NCBI RefSeq assembly: GCF_037975245.1 | Contig: NC_092564.1 | Location: 24,300,484 to 24,364,483, forward strand | Source: Apostichopus japonicus | Lineage: Eukaryota > Echinodermata > Holothuroidea > Aspidochirotida > Stichopodidae | Reading direction: 5' to 3' | Length of the DNA: 64,000 nucleotides | In this document: positions 34,213 to 46,200 of the stretch, piece after piece | Layout of the letters: the number at the start of each line of letters is the position of its first letter | Position numbering within the stretch: position 1 is the stretch's first letter | Program-made: the position numbers and the translations under genes | Notes under the pieces: model-generated | The model's database searches: none | The model's input: the letters and a program-made list of their open reading frames with translations, nothing else | Told to the model about the DNA's origin: nothing

Positions 34213-37200
34213 ATGGCCTGCATTACAAGACCTGTAGTTGCTGTGCTCCCAGCGGCTGGGAAAGGCGAGAGGTTTAAGTCTGCAACTCCGAAGCAGTTCT
34301 CTCTCATCAACGGACAGCCACTTATATTGTACACACTGAAATCGCTGCAAAGGTACATTATTTATAACGGCACACTTCATTTAACTTTTAAGTTCTGTAT
34401 ATTATGTATTATATATATATGATATTCTGTGACACCTGAGACTTGGAGCAAAGTTAGGGATAAATCAAACTTTCTGTTGTTCAATGTTATTTGTGAATAT
34501 TTGGTGTACATGGCTTGTTTGAGAGTGGAATCTGTTTTAACTGAAAACTTAAAACAATTGAGCCACTGAGCATAAAAATCTGCATTCATCCTTAACAGTA
34601 TAGTGTTGATCATGGGACTGTTTGTTGGATTTGTCTAGATTTCGGTTGCAAAAGTTAATTATCCTGTGCACTGTGTATGGAGTACCAGAGAACGATGGTC
34701 ATTGACAATTTGAGGACCTTTTCCTCAGTGAGTTATCCATTCCTTACAACTTCTGCTATAGGTCATGGAGCATTGTGGAGAGTTTCTTATCTGCAAAGTG
34801 GTTAGAGCCATTGTAGGACGTTTTAGTCAGTCCAGTGCTACAGTAAAATCAATTTTGCAAAGTGCATACTGATGAGTAGTTCAAACCTGCCTTTCCTCAG
34901 CGACTGGCATATATACTTAGTTACCACTGCTGCCAATAAAACTACATTGAGCATTAATTTTCTGCCAGAAAGCAGATTAATTTAGTGTTCAGATTTTGTG
35001 TATCAGTTTTTGAAGGCTCTGAATGTCCCTGTCTCACAAAAGACATTGCTATGGTTACTGTGTACGAAAACTCCTCAACATCTCTGCACTTATAAACTAC
35101 TGTATAGCCCTTTGTCTAGTTTGTATCTAGCATAGATGGGATATTGCATAAATTTGTTGCTTGGAATGGTCATAAAATAAACCACAATGCAATTTCATTT
35201 ACTGATTCAAACGACAGTACTGTAGATCATTCAACACTATTATACTATAATTCAGAGAGTATCTGTAATTTAGAGTTCAAAGTCAAAGTTTATGTAGCAG
35301 GGCTCTGACCTTTGTCTATCATAATAAATTATGGTTCCTGTGTTAAATAACTGCTATGTACAACTTTGCATTTCAAGAGCAATTTTCACTTTTGCATAAC
35401 ATTCTGCTTTGCGAGACTGGATAAATTATTGTTCCACATAATTTATCAACGTTCACTTCAAAATAATGTAATGTTGCTTTCACATTCCTCTAATGATGTC
35501 ATTTTGCCTTTTTTTTCTTTAGAATAAAATGGGTCCAGAAGATTTATGTTGCAATTTCAGAGAGTTGGTTCAACTTTGTCGAGAACTTAATCAGCCAAAA
35601 TAAGTTAAGTAAGGTGGAACTGGTGCAAGGTGGGGATACTCGCCATGAATCCATCAAGAAATGTGTTTTTGCGATTCATGCGAAGACAGAGTTAGATGCT
35701 TCGGAAGACGACCAAAAGAAGGGAAGCCCAATTGTAATAGTTCATGATGCCGTCAGGCCATTCGTGGATGAAGAAACATATTGTAATGTAGCCAAAGCTG
35801 CTGAGAAATATCAGGTATAATCAGGTAATAGTTTGAACAAGGTATTCTCACCCACTGACAGTAATATATATGAGTTGTTGAAGTGAGATGAAAATCTGTA
35901 CTGGTCTCATTGGAAAACCTCTAGCCACACACACAACATCCGCTTCTGTATGAAATCAGTGCTGTCCTCATAGGGAAATGCCTTGCTGCACATACCGTCA
36001 ACTTCTTTATAAAGTAAGCTCTGTATTCATAACAGCTGCAAAATGTGTACTGGTCTTGTAGGAAAACATCTAGCCACCCTTTGACATCCACTTCTGTAAG
36101 AAATCAATATCGTCCGCATAGGAAAATGGCTCACTGCACACAACATCCACTTCTGGATAAAATAAGTTCTGTAGTGATAGAAGTCACAAACTGTGTAATT
36201 GTGTACTTAGGAACACATCTAGCCACACACAACATCCACTTGAGAATGATGTCAGTAACATCCTTATGGGAAATAACCAAGCCACACACAAACTCCACTA
36301 GCCACAGCAAAATCACATCAATGTATTCATAAGAAAATGCCTATCTTTACCACGACAGTCACTTCTGGTGGATGAAGTTAATGGGCAGGGTCAAGCGGTA
36401 ACGGAGGGACATTTGACTGTATTTCACACACATTTTGTCTCTTTTTGCTATAGTTTGAGGGGAGTATTTTGCAATTTCTTGTGTGGTTATGTAGACGGGT
36501 AGTTACTTGCTTCATACCCGTGAACTAAATTCTTGTGGCTGTTACTGTAGGGAAAATATGGCATGAAAAACATCACGGTAATGGAGGGACACCAAATTAA
36601 CATGTGTTTTCACACTGTTTTTGAAGATGCCAAATGCACTGTTCTTAAGTTGCACTGACCATGTAACTTATATCATGTGTTGGCTGGTACTTTGCTTCAC
36701 ATACACCAAGGGAAAATTAAATGAACAGGCATCAACTGTCAAATCTACATTTGATCTTCTACAGTAACGGAGGGACAATTCCGATGTTAACGGAGGGACA
36801 CAGTGCAGTTTGAAACAAGTCAGTAAATCACATATTTACAGTAGACAGTGCACAGGTACTGTGCAGAAAATAACAGTAGTATGCCAATCACATTTTGTCT
36901 TCCAAATACTATAGTACTTTGCAGAAACCAATTGGTGCAGTAAATTGATACTGGGCTTAAAAGGGAAATGCTGAGGTAACTTCTTACTTTCATGATAAAA
37001 CTATATTGTAATAATGCAGTGGTATTAAAACAATTTAACAACTATCAACAATAATAATACACAAATTATGAGACAAATGATACAGTTACAGCAGCTACTA
37101 TACTGCTAAAAGGTTCAGTATGCCTGGATATAATCTGTTGATTAGAAACTATAGTTGAATTAACTACCAGCAATATTGATATAATCAAAACAAAACAATA

Positions 37201-40200
37201 TCATGAAAATAAATATAAAAAACAATATTCCAATCACAACTATGTTTTGAACATGTCTGCAAACTCTTCTAGTATTTTCTTGTAATCTTGATCAACAAGC
37301 TTTGATTTTGCATCTGCTGAAGGAAAGTGGCTTTGGGGGCTCTTGCAAATGGAAGAAAATGTCCTTGATGCTCACAGCTGAAATATAGCTCACAGTTTTT
37401 AACTGGTTGGCATCAACAGAAATCTGGTGTATGAATGAAAACTTCCATTCCGTACCTTCCAGCTGATGTTTGTGGTGTGGTTTTTTCCTAACTCAAAATT
37501 AGCTTTTCTTGACTTCTATGACTTCACATTCCTGAGGAATATGTTAATGCTAGTCAAGCTGTTGTTCTCTTCACATAAACTGGAAGTCAAGAATTCCATA
37601 CTTAGAACACAACAAGTAGCAAGTAAACTCCCAGGAATCTGTGCACAAGAGCAGTTAAACAACTGTCCTTCCGTTACTGGTAACCGAGGGACACTAGTTT
37701 ACTTGTTTTTTATTTTAGCATAATAAATAGCTAACACCATGGTTTAATATTTCTTGAGTGGTTAATCCTAAGCAAGTGTTATATACAAATTATGAAATTT
37801 TCCAGCATTGATTGACTAAGAAAAAAAGAAAAAATGTATTTGTTTGGTAACGGAGGGACAGGTAACGGAGGGACAAATCAGGTAATTAGCAATTACTGCT
37901 AATTGTTAAGTTATAGACATTGAAGGGGAGTGATTCCTGTGGTATGCATAATATTGACCATAACTACTAGGTTATGTAAGTCATCTTTGTACTAGGTAAA
38001 ATTTGGTTTAAAAAGTATCCCCAGGATTCAAGAATTTTTGGAGTAACAACAGTGCAAATTGCCATGTGTTATAAGTGTCTATAACTTTTTATTAAATTAC
38101 TATATTTTTGTTCTGCAAGCACAGTGGTAAAATATAACTCTTTTAACTATCTAGCCATACCACATTTGATCATGTTCTGTACAATTTCCAATTTCAACCC
38201 AAATGTTACATTTCCCTTGACCCTGACCTAATACTGCATGGTTTTCCTTCATGTTAACTTTCAGGCTAGTGGTGCTGTCTGTGGTTTGGTGTCTACAGTA
38301 CTTTCAGTTACAGAAGATGGATTTTTAGACCAAGCTCTGAATAGGTCAGTCCATGCTGCCAGTCATACTCCACAAGCCTTCACCCTAGATGTCATTAAAA
38401 CTGCCTATGATAGGGTAAGTACTCAATAATCTGCTGCACACTATCTATGATAGGGTAAGTACTCACTAACCTGTTTCATACTGCCTATGATAGGGTAAGT
38501 ACTCTATAATATGTTACATATTGCCTATGATAGGGTAGGTACTCAATAATCTGCTGCATACTACCTTTGACAGGGTAAGTACTCAATAATCTGCTGCACA
38601 CTGATAGGGTAAGTACTCAATAATCTGTTCACACTGCCTATGATAGGGTAAGTACTCAATAATCTGTTTCCTACTGCGGTACTGCCTATGATAGGGTAAG
38701 TACTCAATAACGTGCTTCAAACTGCCTACGAGTGAGTAAGTACTCAAAATCTGCTGCATGCTACCTATGATAGGGTAAGTTCTCACTAACCTGCTTCATA
38801 CTGCCTATGATAGGGTAAGTACTCAATAACCTGTTTCATACAGCCTTTGATATAGTAATTACTCAATAATCTGCTGCATACTACCTATGATAGGGTAAGT
38901 ACTCGTAAGTACTCAATAATCTGCTGCATACTGCCTATGAGAGAGTAAGTATTCAATAACCTGTTCACTGCCTATGATAGAGTAAGTGCTCACTAACCTG
39001 CTGCATCTACCTATGATAGGGTTAGTATTCAAAAACTGTTTCATACTGCCTATGATAGGGTTAGTACTCAATAATCTGTTTCATACTGCCTATGATGGGG
39101 TAGGTACTCAGTAATCTGCTTCATACATTTCTGTGTTGAGTTGCAAATGATAGGAAAGTCCAAATATTGGTTTTAAATCGCATTACACTAGTAGAACATA
39201 CCAGTGAAGCCATTTCTTGTACCTGTGAAAATTTCAAGTACCTTTAAAAGTAGCAGTGTTGATTAAGTGAAGCCTACCTCTGTGTATCGACCAGTCTTTG
39301 TGCATTTATCGGTCTTGGATATTCGGTCTGGACTTAAAGGACTTGTCTTAGTCTTGGATTTATGACTGAATGTTGTTGACAGCTCATGTGTTTAAGCTGG
39401 TCTTCCTAAATATATTGCTGTCCAATCCATTAATTTTATATATATACTCCGTAGGAAACTTTGACTTCTCCTGCACTCTGACTGTAAAGACTTAGTCATA
39501 GATCTTGGACTCAGATTGTAAAGGACTTGGTCTTATCTCACACTCAAATACTTCAGACTTGACAGCAAACCAAGAAGCAGTGACAGATAGTGCATTTCGT
39601 AGACCAGTTGGTTTATCTTTATATAGAATTCAATATTACTGTAGATGGATTGCAACACACAGCCCGATGCAATCTGACAATGCCGTTAGCTTATGATTTC
39701 CAGTCATTGGAGTCCAGTACTCACCAAATTTCACTCTCTATGTTCCTCCTGCAGATTTCAGCACTGGATTTAGCCAAAGGAACTGAGTGCCTGGATTTAG
39801 CTTTGAAGCATTGTGGAGTTAAAGCCAAATTAGTTCCTGCTCCTGATGAGGTTTGGAAGGTCAGTAACTTCTCGCTACCTATTTCAATATTACATGACTC
39901 TCAGCGTATTCTTATATTTCCATCTTTATGTATCAGAATGTATGTATGTGTGTGTGTATGCGTGTATGTTTTTATGCATGTATGTATGCCTGTACCTGTG
40001 CATGTATGCGTGTATGTCAGGTAATTGCCCCAATTGGTTGTTACACTAACATTGAGTTACACTAGTAGTAAGTTTCGTGGCCTTGCGTTGGCCATTTTCT
40101 ACTGTAGCTCTGATCATACCAGTGGGAGGTTGCAATGACACTCCTCCAATGACAAAATGAAAATCGTTACTACGTTTTAGATTAAGTAGTGTTTGATAGA

Positions 40201-43200
40201 ATCATACATTTCAGTCTTGAGCAATTGTAGTTAAATTTTGTCCCTGGATTTTCGAAAGTAACTTATTTTGCACAGTGCTCTCACCAGTAGCTTTGAAGTA
40301 ATCTGTAACAATGTTTTGACAGTTCCCTGAATAGAGTCATTAATGCATTACAAAAATTGACAACCTCCACATGAATGCGATCAATAGGTTTTCTTGAGCT
40401 AGTACTGAAAAGATAACAGCGGCTGCTGGTGTATTGGCGCATTATCCACTGGGTGGTGAAAATGTGACAAACGTCCTAATATGATAATTTTTGCATAACC
40501 ATATGATAAGGTGATCTCAATCTCTCCATGCAGTAAAAGGCAGGTTAACACTAATTGAAAGCTCTACTAACAGCTTTGCATAAAATGCAGTGTGGAGTAT
40601 CTAAAATATTTGCAGATAGCTTGATTAGGAGTGCAAACCAATCAAATCATCAGAAAATAGTTATTGGCTACTGATGAAACAAGTCTCCATAAATAGGTAT
40701 AGTTAGTGATGTATTTAGCCCTGTACAACTTCAATCAGTATAGTGCAATATAACATTCCTGTGTGCTAAACATTCATGTGGTTGGTTTAATAGTCTCGGT
40801 CGTCTGAAATAAACCGTAAGCTTTGTCAGACTAGCTCAGGGAAGTTTAGAGTCACACTTGAGAGGGTCTTTTTGCCGTTACTCCATTTTCAAGGTTTCCG
40901 TTACTGCATAGAGTGATTACCCTTTCATTATTTATAGGCTTTGAGGTAGATCACTCATCTGAAATTATAAAGAAGCCCTGATACCACAACACTGCTGAAG
41001 GTTTGCATTTGTATTGCCAGTGTCAGTAATCAATAGATAACTGTTTCCCTGTTTGTGTATATGCTACCTAGGAAAGGATACATTTTGCAAACTGTGTAGA
41101 CATCTTAAGGGAAAGGATTCAAACGATTTAGACCTTGTGTTTCATGACAGTCATATTGTCAATCCTTCAATGTTTTTCCTCTCAGGTTACTTATCATAAA
41201 GATATTCATGCTGCAGAGGCTCTAGCAAGAGGTGAGTTGAAGATGTATCATTCTCATACCTTATTGAAGACATGGACTGGAGGGTAATGTTTGGCCCTTA
41301 ATTGCCGCAAGAATGATGTAAAGGTTTCAGAATCAGATTCAAGGTCAAGTTCATGATTAAATTTGTGTAGAAGTTTTGATGGCTGTGAACTCTTATAAAA
41401 TAACTACATAGTTTCTGACTTTCTGTGTATAAAGCCTGCTTTACAGTATTTAGTAAGTCAAAGTTACCTCGCCTGACAGAAGCAATGTTTTGCGACGAAA
41501 ACTGACACATTTCGACAGACTTTTCTGACCGTTTCACATTTTGAGCTCTGAAAAAGCATCAGAGTAATCCCCTATTATCCCTAAAGAAACTACTAGCTGT
41601 CTTTCCATGAAGGGATATATTTGATGTTAGTTCCCCTAAATGCATGGAACAAAGTCGATGTTCTTGATAGGCCAAAACACTGGTGAAACATAAGCCCTGT
41701 GAAATGGCAAACTTTTACACACACCTGTCAACTTCTCGCAAGCCTTTCTTAGACTTTATATAGCAGCATAACACTTGAACTGTCCTTAAATTAAGATTCG
41801 TTTAACATGCGATGAAAAGATATTGCTGCTATCACAATGCATGGAAAAATTGCTAATAATCTTCCTGGTCAAACATAGTTTTAGAGTTTTTAGTTTTTTT
41901 GTGTTTATTAATCAGTGCATGTACCAGGTCCTAGGAACATGGCCAATTGGATAGGTTAAAGGTATACTTATCCCTCACTTGTAATTTACTAATAAAGCAT
42001 TAGTTAGTAAGTTAAAAAGACAGCAAATCTAAAAGCAGCAAATCTAAACAGCAAATCTTAAATCTAAAAAGACAGCAAATCTAAAAGCAAATCTAAAAGA
42101 CAGCAAATCTAAAAGACAGCAAAGCTAAATGCGTCAGGTCTTTCAGCTTTCACATATTTTAATTCATCCTAAGATAACTTGCTACATGTAGAAAGTTCAC
42201 TTATTATTAAGGGGAGGTAGTCAGTGCCAACCAGAGGTGGTAGGGATAGGGTGGATAATGGGGGGGGGGTGCGGTTAAGGGGATAATTAACCCAACTTTG
42301 CATTTTATAGGTATAATTTTGTGGAAATGGTACCCTAGTTTTAAGCCAAGCAAAGTCAGTCTGATTTCCTCAAAACTACTATAGATGGATCGATTGTATT
42401 CAAAATCATTTTGGCAAATCCTGCTGAATAAAGTTTTGTTCCTTTTATTCATAAAGGTAATGGCCATATATGGCTTCATTAATAACCTTCAAAGCACGAG
42501 CAGTTGAACTCTGTAGTATTAGTCCCCACAGTACAGTCAACCATAGTCTGTCAGTTTCTGGTAGGCCTAGTGTAAGTGCAAAGCAGACTTACAAATGTAT
42601 CAACAAAACAAAGAGAAAAACAGAAACATGAACAAAATTCTCATACCTTACTTTCTACAAGGCATCATCTGCGTGCTACCAGGATTCTCCTTTCTGAATG
42701 TTGTTTCCTGTATGTCTGTTGCCTTGTAGAAGTTTATCACGTAACCACAACTCGGAGCAGTGGAGACCGCAATTTTTAGTTCGCAAAGACTGCCAGGAAT
42801 TTAATCCCAGCAGTACGTTCCTTACTCGACGCCCTTTTTAATCATCTAGAAACCGACGTTTGTATTTCAAACTGTCAATTTAGACATATTCGGACCCTTT
42901 CCGACGCTTTTGACCCCGACGGTTTTGTGAACGGCTACTGTACATTGTTGCAGTTATATATAGCACTGTTAATATATCGTTGTCCAATACGATACAGATA
43001 ATTTATCCCAGAGATTTTACCTGTTCTCTGATAGTGCTTAAATTCATCTTCCTACAAAGTTAAGTTATCAGTCATACCTGTCAATTGTACATTTGTAGAT
43101 CTGAAGTCTTCCAACAATTGCACATTTTGGATAAGAAATTTGACTGTAAAGCGTTGTTGGGGGCTAGAATATAGACTCTATTTGTTAATGAAGTCACTTC

Positions 43201-46200
43201 TTGTTATCCAGTGTGTAAATGTTGTCCTGTATGATAACCTTATACTGTAAACTATATTCATCATAGATTTATATTTATATGAAAATTGCAATCATAATTA
43301 TACTACTTGAGAATCTTGATCGATCTGTGATTTTTTTTTCTCCAAAAACAGAACAGAATGTAAGAACCATGGTCATATGTCAACAGGGAAAAACAGAACT
43401 ATCAGAAGAAATATGTCGACAATTGGTGTCCCACAAAGTTGAGGTATGTTTTATTGTAGAACTACTATGTCGGTGACATTTCTGACACCTTTAGTTTGGC
43501 GCAGGGCTGCATTTCTTTGTTTTGAATGGTCATATTTAAGTTTTGAATAATGAGGAGAATATTAAAAACAATCATACCGTGTCAAACCATGTATACCTGA
43601 GGGTCTTCATAAAAACAAATGCTAACTGAAGATTTCAACAAACTACTGTGTCTGCAGACATTAATGAGGTGATTAGCCCTATACCTCTCAAAGCTTATGC
43701 AGCCTCAAAGGCATTTCCAGCTATGGTCGCGGTGGAAAAAGCTCACCTTTGCAATGTGCTTGGAATGCGATAACGCAATTAAGTGGCAATGATTGTGATA
43801 ATTGCAGTCCTAGACAAAAGGAAAGGAGTGTGATAACTGAGATTATCGCATTCCATGCAGCTCAAATGTTAGGTTACTTTGGAACTGTAAGGTGGGTTGC
43901 TCAGCCAAGGGAAATCCGTGGTTTTCCCCGAAATCCCAAAAAGAACTAAACCTGAAGTGTGTAAGTAACAATCTATTAGGCTAAATAACTACCTTCCTGG
44001 CTGTATTATATGTATGCCTAGGCTTTCAAAATGGGGTTTTTTCCTTTTCTTCTTTGTTAGAGTTAGCTAGAGAATATGCATGAGACAGCTGAGTATATTA
44101 CAGTCTGTTGCTGCACACAACTTGTTCTCTCTATAAGAGTATAACAGAGACTGAGGAAAAACTGTACAGTACATATATACAGAAAACAAGATTACTAACA
44201 ATACAACCTGATTAACCTATCAATTAGTCTGAAGCAGAGCTGTAACAAAAGACACTTAACTGATCCACGAACTGCATTCCTTCTTACTACATATAAATAG
44301 GGCTAGGAACTTAAAGGTATATATATTAAATAGACTGTGAGACTACACTTAACAACATTATTGATGTCCTGTAAACACCTATTTATGCGTATCAATGCCA
44401 ACTTCAGGAAAAGTCCTTTTTAAAATCCGTTATTTCCACTTTGTGATTCTGCAGTGCCCATGTGATGTCTGCTTCCATCTCCTGTTGTTTTGTTTCTGAA
44501 CAAATAGGCTCAATGGCTTAGTCTGTGTGGTCAAGTTGAACAGTAAAGAGAGTTAAGCGTAATGGCATTGCTAAGTAAGTTGCATAAATCCATTAAGTTC
44601 TAGAAAATTTGGTTTCCAGCTAGTATCCCAGTAAAGTTAATTATTTTGCTATAATCATTTTACCATTTACAGGTATGGGCATGATAAGCAAGCCATGATT
44701 AGTCAACTCCACTATATCTGTAGTTGTACCTTCCCCACCAACATATTATGGAAGGCAATGACAGTACATTAACTAGTTCATATAACTTGCATACTCTATT
44801 AGTTAACTCTAGCCATCGCTATCAAACCAGACCCTGGAAATACAGTAAGTTGCCCTACTGTATAAATAGGGCCAGAAGTAAACTAAACTATTGAATAAAA
44901 TAGTAAAGAACACCTACAACATTGTCCCCCACTCCTAATGCCATAAAACATCTGAGGCATTCTGTCATGCGTGCCCAAACATCTTAGTTTTTTACTTTTG
45001 ATAGATAGATATATAGATATAGATAGATATTTATTCAGCCAATCATATAAAAATACAATGGAAATTGGTTGAAAACAAGAGCTCAAAACATTAAAAATTG
45101 TAAACAACAAATGAGACGTATAATAATGCACAGAGATATGAAAACGTTCCTAGAAAATATTAAGATGAACAAAATATAAAATGTACCTACAAACTATAAA
45201 AGAGTACAAATATATATAAATGCCCTCAAATCCAATATAAAGTCTACAAAGTTTAAAATTATTTCTTGGTTTTGGTGCGTATTGAATATCTTTACAGCAG
45301 AAGGATAAAAACTGTCGGTAAATCTTTTCGAACCCCTAAAAGTACGCATTCTTTTGCCTGAAGGCAGGAACTTGAAATAATCAGTTGCTGGGTGGTAATC
45401 ATCTTTCAATATATTTTCAACACGTTTTAACGTTCGCTCCTGGTAGAGTGAGTGAAGGGACGGTAGGCATGTGCCAATGAGGCGCTCCGCGTTTTTTATG
45501 ACAGATTCTAGTTTCCTAAGATAATGCTTACTTGCGCGACCAAACCAGACTAAAATGTTTAAAGTTAAAATACTTTCAATAATAGCACGATAAAAGTTAA
45601 TTAAAATATTCTGACTGACACCATACGGTTTTAGAGCTCGCAAAAAGAATAATCTCTGTCGTCCCTTTTTCAGTATCTCATCAGTATTTGTGTTCCATGA
45701 TAAGTTGTCCATAATAAACGTGCCTAGCAACTTAAATGTGTTTACTTGTTCCACAACAGATCCATTTATAATGATGGGGTCCTTTGTATTTTTGTTTCGT
45801 CTTAAGTCCACAATTAATTCCTTAGTTTTGTTCACATTCAGAATCAGGTTGTTATCGGTGCACCATTTCGCCAAGAGATCCACTTCGTCACGGTAGCCAC
45901 TCTCATCTTCGTTGATAATCAAACCAGTCACTTTAGTGTCGTCTGCAAATTTGATGATTCGTGAGTTCTGATCGGCGGCTCTGAAATCGTACGTTAACAG
46001 AGAGTACAATAGCGGTGATAAAACACAACCCTGAGGAGTACCAGTGTTTAAAACAATAGATGCTGAATGAATGTTGCCTACTCTAACAGTTTGTCTGCGA
46101 CATAAAAGGAAATCTAAAATCCAATCACAAATAGACACAGGAAAGTTGAGGTGTTCTAATAATTTAAAATGTAACCGCGAAGGAATAATAGTATTAAAGG

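Noticed and set aside
37466-37723. Plus-strand 85-codon frame in transposon B
   Set aside because: Runs through two box motifs and has no domain; the minus strand is more protein-like.
38583-38786. Minus-strand frame with repeated EYLPYHRQ
   Set aside because: Antisense of the copied-donor array.
40866-40915. Further boxes of transposon B (GCCGTTACTCC, TCCGTTACTGC)
   Set aside because: They lack the GGGACA half and any nearby element end; probably chance.
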